Source: JACDET01 sp038253825
GTDB lineage: Bacteria; Patescibacteriota; Microgenomatia; Levybacterales; UBA12049
Reading direction: 5' to 3'
Length of the DNA stretch: 35,558 nucleotides
NCBI GenBank assembly: GCA_038253825.1
Contig: JBBSGT010000013.1
Span: 1 to 35,558 of the forward strand
Shown: positions 1-7,505 of the stretch, piece by piece
How positions within the stretch are numbered: the first letter of the stretch is position 1
Layout: each line of letters starts with the position of its first letter
Notes under the pieces: model-generated
The model's input: only the letters and a program-made list of their open reading frames with translations
Database searches by the model: none
Told to the model about the DNA's origin: nothing
Program-made: the position numbers and the translations under genes

Positions 1-1
1 A

Positions 2-115
2 CATCTTTCAGTTATTCAAACTGCCCAGAAACAAGGACGAGACGTATTTCAAACGCTCAATGGTCTTCTTACTGGACAATTATCCCCGGCAATCCTCACT
101 GCAAATGTCCACTAA
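2..115 (+). CDS. 3' end of probable IS66-like transposase (partial)
   Basis: An open frame enters from the window edge and ends at TAA 113-115. It gives 37 residues beginning HLSVIQTAQKQGRDVF. The pattern 'L-S-V-I-x-T-A-x-K-Q-G-R' followed by a short helix resembles the extreme C-terminus of IS66-type transposases, in which the catalytic domain ends in a similar helix. Only this tail is visible, so the family call is by resemblance and the rest of the element lies outside the window. It overlaps the longest version of the next ORF, which argues that that ORF starts further downstream. Confidence 0.45.
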   Translation, partial: HLSVIQTAQKQGRDVFQTLNGLLTGQLSPAILTANVH

Positions 116-152
116 CCTACCTGGCATATTGGCTGGATACATAATGCCCTTT

Positions 153-491
153 ATGACTGACAGAGAACCATCATCAAGAAACCGTTTTGACCTGTTATGG
201 AATGCTGTAACTTTTCATGGTGAAGATATATCGACACTCGATGGGGTTGGTTCAATACATTCACGAAAAATTCCTGGAGAAAATGGTGCATCCACAGACA
301 TCACAATAAGAGCCCATGACGAACCTCATGTAGTTGGAAGTCTTAGACCACGCAGTAGAACACTTGAAGTTATTACAGGAGACGGTCAAGTTACATCTCT
401 AAATGATGTTCAAGTAGTGTTTCTCTCCAGAACCGAACAGGTGCATGGAGCACTTGCCACTTTAGAAAACGCCCTCACTCCACAAATATAG
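153..491 (+). CDS. Hypothetical protein, 112 aa
   Basis: I do not recognise this protein. The frame is open from the left edge, but the part before about 115 lies over the transposase tail. A CATAAT box at 140-145 is followed after 7 bases by ATG 153, the spacing seen at other starts here, so I prefer that start; ATG 105 and ATG 144 are alternatives. The product is soluble, with no signal peptide or membrane segment. It is Arg/Ser rich in the middle (SLRPRSRTLEVITGDG), with alternating hydrophobic residues that suggest beta strands, and ends in a short helix. Sitting beside a transposase, it may be accessory DNA. Confidence 0.45.
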   Translation: MTDREPSSRNRFDLLWNAVTFHGEDISTLDGVGSIHSRKIPGENGASTDITIRAHDEPHVVGSLRPRSRTLEVITGDGQVTSLNDVQVVFLSRTEQVHGALATLENALTPQI

Positions 492-511
492 TTCCATAAT
501 AAATCAATATA

Positions 512-540
512 TTGGAAACTTGAATTTAGTCATTTATAAT
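512..540 (+). promoter_or_regulatory. Sigma70-like promoter before small ORF
   Basis: TTGGAA at 512-517, a 17-base spacer and a perfect TATAAT at 535-540. The nearest ATG in an open frame is at 559. Confidence 0.4.
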
Positions 541-558
541 ACTCCTTCAGACTATGAA

Positions 559-663
559 ATGATCAAACAAATAATTCTCAATCCAAGAAAGAATGCTGAA
601 TTTTACAATGTTCGGATGGTGGTGGAAAATGATATATTTATCTTAGACTCGTTTGAAAAATAG
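559..663 (+). CDS. Small ORF, 34 aa, possibly a gene remnant
   Basis: ATG 559 to TAG 661-663 encodes MIKQIILNPRKNAEFYNVRM followed by a short acidic hydrophobic tail. The same frame is open back to 466 and still looks protein-like (NLVIYNTPSDYEM), so this may be the 3' remnant of a longer gene rather than a real microprotein. A promoter at 512-540 would lie inside that longer frame. Function is unknown. Composition is like the neighbouring genes. Confidence 0.25.
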   Translation: MIKQIILNPRKNAEFYNVRMVVENDIFILDSFEK

Positions 664-672
664 TAATAATTT

Positions 673-695
673 AAGTTTCAGAGCATGAAACTTTT
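673..695 (+). terminator. Small hairpin with short T run
   Basis: AAGTTTC (673-679), a 7-base loop, then GAAACTT (687-693) and two more T residues. It is a weak intrinsic terminator for the small ORFs upstream. It also overlaps the -35 area of the antiporter promoter, so it could be an operator. Confidence 0.4.
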
Positions 696-710
696 GCTAT
701 ATTCTCGAGG

Positions 711-718
711 TGTATAAT
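711..718 (+). promoter_or_regulatory. -10 box for the antiporter gene
   Basis: TGTATAAT: a perfect TATAAT at 713-718, preceded directly by TG. ATG 724 lies 5 bases after the box, so the transcript should start at or just past the start codon (little or no leader). No convincing -35 is visible. Confidence 0.45.
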
Positions 719-723
719 AAGGC

Positions 724-1836
724 ATGCTTTATATTTTTATTATTGGTGGTGTGGTGCTATCGCTTATCTTTGATTTTAGGGGAGTGCAAAATACGCAGTG
801 GTATTTACTGCTCACTGCAACAACATTACTCGCGATAGGCTTGTATAGCAGCACTTTTGGCATTTCTATCTCCGAAGCACGACGTAACTTGCGTCTTATA
901 CTTACTGCCGTTACAGTCGGCGTTTTTGCAAAAGCGCTTATTATCGGGTGCGTGATGGCATTTATCTTAAAAAATCCGTTTGGTTTTATACTCGGCATTA
1001 TCGTGGCACAAATTGATCCGCTGTCTACCGTGGCACTGTTGGATAGTTCACGCTTGTCAAAACGAGCTAAAACTATCCTCGCAGCCTGGTCATCGTTTGA
1101 TGATCCGGTGACGGTAATTATGTCGTTGTATTTTCCAGCTTTAATAGCATCATTAGTCGGTGCGCATTGGCAGCCGATTGAGGGTACCATGCAGTCGGTT
1201 GGATTGTCCGGTTATTTTGCGGAGACAGGTATTAATATTGTTTTTGCCACGGGGGTGTTTGCGTTATGGATGTTTATAAAACACTATGCAAAGGCGACTC
1301 GTTACCTGATCATCATTTTTGCGGCAGTTGCTATGTATCTTCTGGTTGTGGGATCATTATCTATCGCTGTCTATTATTTTTGGATGCTGGGTGTCGCGAT
1401 TCTTGGTCTTTTTATGCGCCCGCCTCTTGGGAAGATTATCCATCATGCAGTACACTGGGCGATGTATATGGCGGCAATTCTGCTTGGTATCTTGTTAATA
1501 AATGGTATCAATATCTTGGGGGGAATTGCACTTGGTATCGCTGCGTTTGGTGCACAAATCCTCGTCGGATATCTTCTGACGCATAAACTTCCTTCACACG
1601 ATAGGCTACGCATAGCTTTTTCACAACAAAACGGTATCACAGCCATTATCCTCGCTTTGCTTTTTGAGCCTTACTATTCGGGAACCATTGCCATTATCGC
1701 ACCTGCAATTATCGTGATTAACACGTTACATGCAGCGATGAACATTGTACTGAATGCCCACCTTGAGAACGATTGGTCATATTTTTCCTGGTCAGTGCAA
1801 CGTGAAAAGATCAAGATTCATATGAAGAAGATTTAA
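724..1836 (+). CDS. Cation/proton antiporter (CPA superfamily)
   Basis: A polytopic membrane protein of 370 residues, almost entirely hydrophobic segments joined by short loops, with a short basic C-terminus. The region AQIDPLSTVALL (D98) followed by SSFDDPVT (D126, D127) matches the transport core of Na+/H+ exchangers, where paired or single aspartates in a discontinuous helix bind the exchanged cation. It is slightly shorter than typical family members and has no C-terminal RCK/TrkA or CAP-ED regulatory domain. It probably exchanges Na+ or K+ for H+ across the cytoplasmic membrane. The next gene, a response regulator, starts 35 bases later, and the regulator's upstream box overlaps this gene's stop codon. 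Family is fairly sure; the ion is not. Confidence 0.8.
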   Translation: MLYIFIIGGVVLSLIFDFRGVQNTQWYLLLTATTLLAIGLYSSTFGISISEARRNLRLILTAVTVGVFAKALIIGCVMAFILKNPFGFILGIIVAQIDPLSTVALLDSSRLSKRAKTILAAWSSFDDPVTVIMSLYFPALIASLVGAHWQPIEGTMQSVGLSGYFAETGINIVFATGVFALWMFIKHYAKATRYLIIIFAAVAMYLLVVGSLSIAVYYFWMLGVAILGLFMRPPLGKIIHHAVHWAMYMAAILLGILLINGINILGGIALGIAAFGAQILVGYLLTHKLPSHDRLRIAFSQQNGITAIILALLFEPYYSGTIAIIAPAIIVINTLHAAMNIVLNAHLENDWSYFSWSVQREKIKIHMKKI

Positions 1837-1864
1837 GCATTTCTTAAGTTTTTGAGTTTAGACT
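1833..1864 (+). promoter_or_regulatory. TTAAG direct-repeat box and -10 before the response regulator
   Basis: TTAAG at 1833-1837 and 1844-1848, exactly 11 bases apart, then 10 bases to TAGACT (1859-1864) and 7 bases to ATG 1872. Direct repeats of 11-base period placed where a -35 should be are the usual binding mode of PhoB/OmpR-type regulators. The same layout recurs at 3579-3610, so this is probably an autoregulatory site. Confidence 0.6.
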
Positions 1865-1871
1865 TACAATC

Positions 1872-2540
1872 ATGAGAATACTTTTAGTTGAAGATGAGAT
1901 TAAGTTAGCACATGCCATCAAGCGAGCACTTGAACTGCAAAAATACGCTGTCGATGCTGTAAATAACGGTAAAGAAGGTTTGGATTTTGCGATTGGGGAA
2001 GAGTTTGGTTTAATTATTTTGGATGTCATGCTTCCAGAAGTTGATGGTATTGAGATTTGTAGACGTATCCGCGAGGCGGGAATTCACACACCAGTTCTGA
2101 TGCTCACCGCAAAAGGCCAGATCACCGACAAAGTAACCGGACTTGATGTCGGAGCTGATGATTATATGGTCAAACCTTTCTCTTTTGAAGAGCTCTTTGC
2201 TCGCATCCGAGCGCTTGTGCGAAGACCTGTCCAAACCAATGATCCAGTTCTTAGCATCAGAGACTTGACCCTTGATCCACGAACGTTTGTCGTTAAAAGA
2301 GGTGAGCGGACGATTGAACTTTCTGCAAAAGAATTTTCACTTCTTGAATATTTACTTCGCAACAAAAATACTGTCTTAAATAAAGACCAAATTATTTCTC
2401 ATGTCTGGAACTATGATTCAGATGTGTTGCCGAGTACTATCGAAGTTCACGTCAAACACGTCCGTGATAAAATCGATGGAAAAGACGACGCATCTTTTAT
2501 TCACACAATCAGAGGCAGAGGGTATACAATAAAGGAGTAG
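1872..2540 (+). CDS. OmpR/PhoB-family response regulator
   Basis: A 222-residue transcription factor with an N-terminal receiver domain (about 1-118) and a C-terminal winged helix (about 125-222). Receiver residues are complete: acidic pocket E7-D8, phospho-acceptor D51 in LIILDVMLP, T79 and K101 in DDYMVKPF. The winged helix carries the usual EFSLLEYL and RGRGYTI motifs. Phosphorylation by the adjacent kinase should promote binding to tandem DNA repeats. Its stop is followed after one base by the kinase ATG, so the two are co-transcribed. The TTAAG boxes in front of it and of the FMN-protein operon make the electron-transfer genes its likely target. The stimulus is not visible. Confidence 0.93.
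   Translation: MRILLVEDEIKLAHAIKRALELQKYAVDAVNNGKEGLDFAIGEEFGLIILDVMLPEVDGIEICRRIREAGIHTPVLMLTAKGQITDKVTGLDVGADDYMVKPFSFEELFARIRALVRRPVQTNDPVLSIRDLTLDPRTFVVKRGERTIELSAKEFSLLEYLLRNKNTVLNKDQIISHVWNYDSDVLPSTIEVHVKHVRDKIDGKDDASFIHTIRGRGYTIKE
2531..2537 (+). promoter_or_regulatory. Shine-Dalgarno for the histidine kinase
   Basis: AAAGGAG lies at the end of the response regulator gene, 4 bases before ATG 2542. It indicates leadered, SD-driven initiation for an operon-internal gene. Confidence 0.6.
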
Positions 2541-2541
2541 T

Positions 2542-3546
2542 ATGTTTCAATCGGCCCGTCTCAAACTCACTACCTGGTACCTCCTTATCATCATGATGGT
2601 TAGTGTGACTTTCAGTATGGCATTTTATCAAGCTTCCACGCAGGAAATTCAACGAGTTATCAATCGAATAAGATTCCAACAATCGCATCGCAATGATTAT
2701 ATAATTCCTCCTCCGTCATCAGAAGGGATTATCACATTGGACGAATTACAAGATGTTAAGACGCGCTTGGAAATAGCTTTAATTATTGTAAACGCCATTA
2801 TTCTCGTTCTCGCCGGAGGGGCTGGATATTTCCTGGCAGGACGTACGTTACAACCAATTCAAGCTATGGTTGATGAACAAAATCAATTTATTTCAAACGC
2901 ATCGCACGAGCTTCGTACACCAATTGCGACACTTCGGGCAGAAATGGAAGGAAGTCTTTTGGAAAAACATGTGAGTGACAAAGAAGCTAGGAAATTAATT
3001 ACCAGTAATTTGGAAGAATTGAGCCGATTGCAGGAACTTTCCAATAGCTTATTACAACTTACACATGTGTATAGTAATACCAATAACTTAACATCAATAG
3101 TCTCTCTGCAAGAAGTCCTCCAGACAGCTGGAAAAAAAGTAAGGCCGCATCTGAAGAAAAAAGAAATGACGCTGGCGTTACCAACGGTAAAAGAACAAGT
3201 GATAGGGGACAGAAATGCCCTGACTGAGGTTTTTGTGAATCTTTTTGATAATGCCATCAAGTATAGCCACGAAAAAACAGCAATCAATGTCTCGACAGCT
3301 GTCAAACAATATATGATCAGCATAGATGTCTCTGACAAGGGGATTGGAATTAGTGTGGAGGATTTGCCACACATTTTTGAACGATTTTATCGTGCCGATA
3401 AATCTCGATCAAAAGCAGAAGGATATGGACTTGGCCTCTCAATTGTCCACAACATTGTGAGAATTCACCATGGTGCATTGACCGTCAAAAGTAAAGAAGG
3501 CAAAGGAACAACATTCACCGTGACGTTACCGTTGGCTACTACATAG
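2542..3546 (+). CDS. Membrane sensor histidine kinase
   Basis: A 334-residue kinase. TM1 is about residues 12-30, followed by a short extracytoplasmic loop (31-79) with no recognisable sensor fold, then TM2 (80-98). The dimerisation/phospho-acceptor helix follows with H122 in NASHELRTP, then a HATPase domain with N box (NLFDNAIKYS, N233/N237), G1 (DKGIGI, D265), F box (FERFYR) and G2 (GYGLGLS). There is no clear HAMP domain. The small loop suggests it senses something in or near the membrane, such as redox state or envelope state. It sits immediately downstream of its regulator and upstream of the flavin electron-transfer operon it probably controls. Confidence 0.93.
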   Translation: MFQSARLKLTTWYLLIIMMVSVTFSMAFYQASTQEIQRVINRIRFQQSHRNDYIIPPPSSEGIITLDELQDVKTRLEIALIIVNAIILVLAGGAGYFLAGRTLQPIQAMVDEQNQFISNASHELRTPIATLRAEMEGSLLEKHVSDKEARKLITSNLEELSRLQELSNSLLQLTHVYSNTNNLTSIVSLQEVLQTAGKKVRPHLKKKEMTLALPTVKEQVIGDRNALTEVFVNLFDNAIKYSHEKTAINVSTAVKQYMISIDVSDKGIGISVEDLPHIFERFYRADKSRSKAEGYGLGLSIVHNIVRIHHGALTVKSKEGKGTTFTVTLPLATT

Positions 3547-3578
3547 TGCTATTGATAATGAGGAAAGTAGACAGAAGC

Positions 3579-3610
3579 TTAAGCGAGCTTTAAGTATTCC
3601 TTATTACACT
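3579..3610 (+). promoter_or_regulatory. TTAAG direct-repeat box and -10 before the FMN-protein operon
   Basis: TTAAG at 3579-3583 and 3590-3594 (11-base period), 10 bases, then TACACT at 3605-3610 and 6 bases to ATG 3617. The arrangement is nearly superimposable on 1833-1864. It is likely the activated promoter of the electron-transfer operon, with a leaderless transcript. Confidence 0.6.
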
Positions 3611-3616
3611 ATATGT

Positions 3617-4060
3617 ATGAAAAAAATTATTATCTCAGGTTTTGTCATTATTGCGTTTGCGCTTTACGCGGTTTTTAATCATAAGTCACAAAATATTCAA
3701 TCTGCTGTTCCTTTGGCAACAGGGAAGACGGGCACTTCTCAATCTGGACATGTGCAAGCAAGTAAAGCTTTGTCACAAATGTATACTGATGGCACGTATA
3801 TCGGAAAAGCTATTGATGCGTTTTATGGCAATATCCAAGTGAAAGCTCTTATCAGCGGTGGGAAAATTACTGATGTGCAATTCCTACAATATCCAAATGA
3901 CCAACGCGAATCTGTTGAAATAAATACCGAAGCACTGCCTGTCTTAAGCCAAGAAGCTATTCAGTCCCAAAGCGCAAATGTGGACACAGTTTCAGGCGCA
4001 ACAGATTCAACTCAAGCTTTTAAAGAATCACTTGCGTCTGCTTTATCACAAGCGCAATAA
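3617..4060 (+). CDS. Membrane-anchored FMN-binding domain protein
   Basis: A 147-residue protein. An N-terminal hydrophobic helix (about 3-20) anchors or exports it. Residues 30-55 form a flexible Ser/Gly/Ala linker, and the remainder is an FMN_bind domain. The flavinylation motif is complete: DTVSGAT at 123-129, with T129 the predicted residue that receives FMN by a phosphoester bond. In characterised systems such domains are made covalent flavoproteins by ApbE and relay electrons outside the cytoplasmic membrane, as in RnfG/NqrC and in Gram-positive extracellular electron transfer. The next two genes encode ApbE and a membrane reductase, so it is probably the terminal or relay carrier. The final electron acceptor cannot be seen. 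Confidence 0.88.
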   Translation: MKKIIISGFVIIAFALYAVFNHKSQNIQSAVPLATGKTGTSQSGHVQASKALSQMYTDGTYIGKAIDAFYGNIQVKALISGGKITDVQFLQYPNDQRESVEINTEALPVLSQEAIQSQSANVDTVSGATDSTQAFKESLASALSQAQ

Positions 4061-4064
4061 AACC

Positions 4065-4823
4065 ATGAAACGAACACGCATATTAATGGGCATGACAATC
4101 ACTGTCGAAGTGGTAGATCCAAAAGTGAAAGAGTCTGACCTTGCCAGCATCTTCGATTACTTTGTGTCCATTGATAAAGTATTTAGCACCTATAAAAAAG
4201 AGAGTGAAATATCCAGATTGAATGCAGGGCAACTTTCCAAAAAACAAGTGAGTGCTGATGTCAGACAAATTCTCCAGTTAGCAGATGATACAAAAAAAGA
4301 AACCAATGGTTACTTTGATATTTCGCATAACGGCATGATTGATCCCTCGGGCATCGTCAAAGGATGGGCAATTTATAACGCTGCCAATTTACTGCAAGAG
4401 CATGGATTCAGAAACTATTTTGTTGATGCAGGTGGTGATATCCAAGTTTCAGGTACAAATAGCAAAGGTGGACCCTGGACTATCGGTATCAGAAACCCAT
4501 TTAAGACTGATGAAATTGTGAAGGTAGTCCGATTGGACAATCGAGGTATTGCAACGTCAGGTCTCTACATCAGGGGTGATCATATTTACAATCCGCATAA
4601 ACCTGATAAATCGATTGGCAACATTGCAAGCATGACGGTCATTGGTCCTACGGTGTATGATGCTGATCGTTTTGCTACGGCAGCTTTTGCGATGGAGGAG
4701 AAGGGAATTCAATTTATTGAAAAATTGCCGGGATTTGATGGTTATATGATTGATTCAAATGGCATTGCGACCATGACGAGTAAATTTAATAGATTTGTTG
4801 TTGAACATGTTAAAACTAATTGA
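4065..4823 (+). CDS. apbE: FAD:protein FMN transferase (ApbE family)
   Basis: A 252-residue protein starting at ATG 4065, 4 bases after the FMN-protein stop; the frame is open further upstream, but that part overlaps the preceding gene. ApbE uses FAD and Mg2+ to attach FMN to a Thr/Ser of the D-x-x-(S/T)-G-A-T motif. Visible family features are ISHNGMIDPSGIVKGWA, VDAGGDIQVSG, a GIATSG segment, and the late metal-binding segment DADRFATAAFAM. It is shorter than the classical lipoprotein form and lacks a signal peptide or lipobox. It may therefore act from the cytoplasm or the true export signal is cryptic, an odd point since its substrate domain is expected outside. Its 3' end overlaps the next gene by 17 bases. 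Confidence 0.9.
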   Translation: MKRTRILMGMTITVEVVDPKVKESDLASIFDYFVSIDKVFSTYKKESEISRLNAGQLSKKQVSADVRQILQLADDTKKETNGYFDISHNGMIDPSGIVKGWAIYNAANLLQEHGFRNYFVDAGGDIQVSGTNSKGGPWTIGIRNPFKTDEIVKVVRLDNRGIATSGLYIRGDHIYNPHKPDKSIGNIASMTVIGPTVYDADRFATAAFAMEEKGIQFIEKLPGFDGYMIDSNGIATMTSKFNRFVVEHVKTN

Positions 4824-6327
4824 TTATTATTTAGATAGAATTACGATGTACCGTTTGGTACTCTACAGTTTGATACTTTTACTGTTTATTGCCAGTCTTT
4901 TTGGTATTTTCAATGGAGTTCCGTATTCGCCTATAACGATCATTCTTTCTTCTGTATTTCTTGTTGCTGTCGGATGGATTACCAACAAGATTTTTGCCTG
5001 GGCATTTGACGCTCCTACCAATGTCGAATCTGTTTACATCACGACACTCATTCTTGCACTTATTATTTCGCCTGTTCAGTCTTTCTCAGAACTGCCATTT
5101 CTTACTTGGGCTGCTATTCTGGCGATACTTTCTAAATTTGTTCTGGCCATCAACAAAAAACATATCTTCAATCCCGCTGCTATCGCTATGGTAATTACGA
5201 GTTTTGCACTTGGTGATTCTGCCAGCTGGTGGATTGGGACAACCTGGATGGCGCCGTTTGTTGCAATTGCAGGGTTTCTTATTATTCGGAAGCTACGCTT
5301 CACTGATTTGGCATGGAGTTTCTTTACGACAGCGGTCGCGGTAAGCATGCTTCTTAGTTTGTTAAAAGGAAATAACCCACTTACGACGCTGCAACAGGTT
5401 GTTCTTCATTCATCAATGCTTTTTATGGGATCAATTATGCTAACTGAGCCAATGACCATGCCGCCAACTAAAAAATTGCAAATGATCTTTGGCGGACTTG
5501 TTGGGTTATTGGCAGTTCCACAGTTTAATATTTTTGGTTTCTTCTTTACTCCAGAGATAGCGCTTTGTGCTGGGAATATTTTTGCATATATCGTTAGTCC
5601 GAAAGGTAAATTCTTGCTTTTTCTGGATGAAAAAATTGCTGTTTCAACTGATGTTATTGATTTTGTTTTCAAGCCGCAAAGGAGACTGGCTTATCAACCG
5701 GGGCAATATATGGAATGGACACTACAACATCCGCGCACTGACAGTAGGGGAAATCGTCGGTATTTTACTTTGGCATCATCGCCGACAGAAGAGAATATTC
5801 GTCTAGGAGTGAGAATTTCCCCTAATGGTAGCAGTTATAAAAAAGCTCTTAAAGAGATTGATGAAAATAATTTAGTTGTCGGTGCTCAATTGGCAGGGGA
5901 TTTCACATTGCCAAAGAATAAAAATCAAAAGCTTGTCTTTATGGCAGGAGGTATTGGGATAACACCGTTTCGCAGTATGATCAAATATCTTATCGACAAA
6001 AATGAAAAGCGAGATATTGTTTTAATTTATTCCAACAAAACAGCAGGGGAGATTGCCTATAAGGAAGTGTTTGATGAAGCGCAGGAAAAAATTGGGGCAA
6101 AAATCCTGTATACACTGACTAATTTTGAAGCTGTGCCAGCAGGTTGGAATGGTGAAAGAGGAAGAGTGGACGCCGAAATGATTCGGCGTGAAGTGCCTGA
6201 TTTTGCCGAGCGATTGTTCTATCTTTCCGGCCCGCAAGTGATGGTGCAGTCCTACGAAAACTCTATTCGGCAGCTTGGCGTGAAAGGTGCTATGCTAAAA
6301 AAAGATTTCTTTCCGGGGTTGGTTTAG
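4807..6327 (+). CDS. NqrB/RnfD-like membrane domain fused to ferredoxin-reductase (FNR) domain
   Basis: A 506-residue fusion. Residues 1 to about 262 form a polytopic RnfD/NqrB-type domain (NVESVYITTLILALI, and IFNPAA near 120-126, as in RnfD). Residues about 265-506 form an FNR-like module with PGQYMEW, FAD-binding RRYFTLASSP (317-326), NAD(P)-binding AGGIGITPF (380-388) and LSGP (473-476). No 2Fe-2S cysteine set follows. The inferred path is NAD(P)H to FAD to the membrane domain to the external FMN protein. Fusions of this type occur in flavinylation-dependent extracytosolic electron-transfer loci. I start at ATG 4807; three in-frame TTG codons precede it. This is the last gene of the operon. 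Confidence 0.88.
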   Translation: MLKLIDYYLDRITMYRLVLYSLILLLFIASLFGIFNGVPYSPITIILSSVFLVAVGWITNKIFAWAFDAPTNVESVYITTLILALIISPVQSFSELPFLTWAAILAILSKFVLAINKKHIFNPAAIAMVITSFALGDSASWWIGTTWMAPFVAIAGFLIIRKLRFTDLAWSFFTTAVAVSMLLSLLKGNNPLTTLQQVVLHSSMLFMGSIMLTEPMTMPPTKKLQMIFGGLVGLLAVPQFNIFGFFFTPEIALCAGNIFAYIVSPKGKFLLFLDEKIAVSTDVIDFVFKPQRRLAYQPGQYMEWTLQHPRTDSRGNRRYFTLASSPTEENIRLGVRISPNGSSYKKALKEIDENNLVVGAQLAGDFTLPKNKNQKLVFMAGGIGITPFRSMIKYLIDKNEKRDIVLIYSNKTAGEIAYKEVFDEAQEKIGAKILYTLTNFEAVPAGWNGERGRVDAEMIRREVPDFAERLFYLSGPQVMVQSYENSIRQLGVKGAMLKKDFFPGLV

Positions 6328-6335
6328 CTTTTCCA

Positions 6336-6368
6336 TAAAGCATTTCTTAAGTATTGGGGAACTAAAAT
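6336..6368 (+). promoter_or_regulatory. Third TTAAG-type box, orphan position
   Basis: TAAAG at 6336-6340 and TTAAG at 6347-6351 (11-base period), then 11 bases to TAAAAT at 6363-6368. Fifteen bases, AAGCATTTCTTAAGT, are identical to the box at 1836-1850 apart from the ends. It lies after the reductase gene and points toward the 3' end of the opposite-strand acyltransferase gene; no proper gene follows on this strand. Confidence 0.4.
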
Positions 6369-6380
6369 GAGAAAATCATG

Positions 6381-6407
6381 ATAAACCCTCTTGCGTGGAG
6401 GGTTTAT
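6381..6407. terminator. Hairpin between convergent genes
   Basis: A perfect 10-base stem: ATAAACCCTC (6381-6390), loop TTGCGTG, GAGGGTTTAT (6398-6407). It sits between the reductase and the acyltransferase stop codon and has no long T tract on either side. It probably serves as a two-way terminator. Confidence 0.6.
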
Positions 6408-7459
6408 TGCTGTATTGTGAGGAACAGTGTGAGAGAGGCATTTTTAAGCAGGAGCAACATCTTACGACTGAGGTGAATAATACATATTACGGTCAAGACA
6501 TAAAATGTAGGTAAAAATAATTTTACAGAATTGATAAAATCATCTGAAGCGACTGCCGCCATAATTTCTTTAAGATTCACAAAAAGCAAGTTATGCCACG
6601 CAAAAAGAACCAATGAATTTCGCCCCAGATATTCAAGAAAAGCATTTTTGGTAATTAGTTGACTAACCATCAAGCAGCCAAAAATACCGCTGAATGCGCT
6701 GAGATAGAAAAGGAAAAAGTTGCCAAGATGATTGATGCGCAGATCAGTTTGATACTGATAGATATGATAATTGGTCGTGGCACCAAGAAGGGTTATAAGG
6801 ATTGCTAGTAATGTTAAGGGCACACGGTATGACCTCAGATATGGTAACGTAAATTTTCGTTCTTTCCAGAGATAACCCATACCAAAAAAGACAAGACTCG
6901 TTAACGCTATCTCAAATCCGAAAGGTAATTTAATCCATGGCAGAAGTACAGAAAGACCATATCCGAGAATTCCGCTCATGAGTAGCAAGAAACCAATAAG
7001 CTTCAACTTGATTACTTTTCTGGTGATAAGAGCAAAGGTGAGTTTGGTAATAAAAAGGCAGGGAAGGAACCAGAGAACAACATTGAAGCCAAGCATTCCA
7101 TCATTCCCGCTACCATAGAGTATGCCAAATAATTGCCACGCAATTCCGCCGGGGCTGAGGTCAGGCGCGGGGTTTGATACTACTGCAAAGATATATGTAA
7201 ATAATGCAAAGCCAAAATAAGGAAGCAAGAGCTGTTTTATGTTTTTGATAATAATGTACTGTATTGGTTTGAGAAGAACAGGTTTGAAGACAAGACCGGA
7301 AAGAAAAAAGAAAAGAGGCATGTGAAAGGAATAAATAAGATATCGAAGACTATCACTTGAAAGTAGATGACCATAGAGCACAAAAATAATACCTATGCCA
7401 CGACAAATATCAATCCAAGAGACACGTTTAAATGCTGATTGTTTCGAGACGTTCTTCAT
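6404..7459 (-). CDS. Membrane acyltransferase (acyltransferase-3 family)
   Basis: A 351-residue polytopic protein. The N-terminus RVSWIDICRGIGIIFVLYGH, followed by SFHMPLFFFLSGLVF, is the hallmark of the acyltransferase-3 (OafA/YrhL/NodX) family: a conserved Arg in TM1 and a His in the first segment, then the H-M-P-L-F-F-x-x-S-G motif. About ten hydrophobic segments follow. Members transfer acetyl or other acyl groups to surface sugars or lipids. The substrate cannot be told from the sequence. It is a single gene, convergent with the electron-transfer operon and divergent from the next gene, with TATACT and TATAAT boxes just upstream of its ATG. Confidence 0.85.
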   Translation of the reverse strand: MKNVSKQSAFKRVSWIDICRGIGIIFVLYGHLLSSDSLRYLIYSFHMPLFFFLSGLVFKPVLLKPIQYIIIKNIKQLLLPYFGFALFTYIFAVVSNPAPDLSPGGIAWQLFGILYGSGNDGMLGFNVVLWFLPCLFITKLTFALITRKVIKLKLIGFLLLMSGILGYGLSVLLPWIKLPFGFEIALTSLVFFGMGYLWKERKFTLPYLRSYRVPLTLLAILITLLGATTNYHIYQYQTDLRINHLGNFFLFYLSAFSGIFGCLMVSQLITKNAFLEYLGRNSLVLFAWHNLLFVNLKEIMAAVASDDFINSVKLFLPTFYVLTVICIIHLSRKMLLLLKNASLTLFLTIQQ

Positions 7460-7505
7460 AGATTATAAAGTATAATCATACCAAATAGCGCGTATTCTTG
7501 CCATA

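Noticed and set aside
60..152. Longer N-terminus for the 153-491 protein, starting at ATG 60
   Set aside because: This part overlaps the transposase tail in another frame, while a -10 box fits ATG 153.
1266..1586. Open frame of 106 codons inside the antiporter gene
   Set aside because: It is another frame of a well-supported membrane protein and its translation is Trp/Cys/Tyr-rich with no family resemblance.
3978..4064. Upstream extension of apbE
   Set aside because: It lies inside the FMN-binding protein gene in another frame; ATG 4065 follows that gene's stop directly.
6378..6476. A 32-codon plus-strand ORF after the orphan regulator box
   Set aside because: It lies antisense to the acyltransferase gene, has no protein-like features, and is reported only as context for the box.
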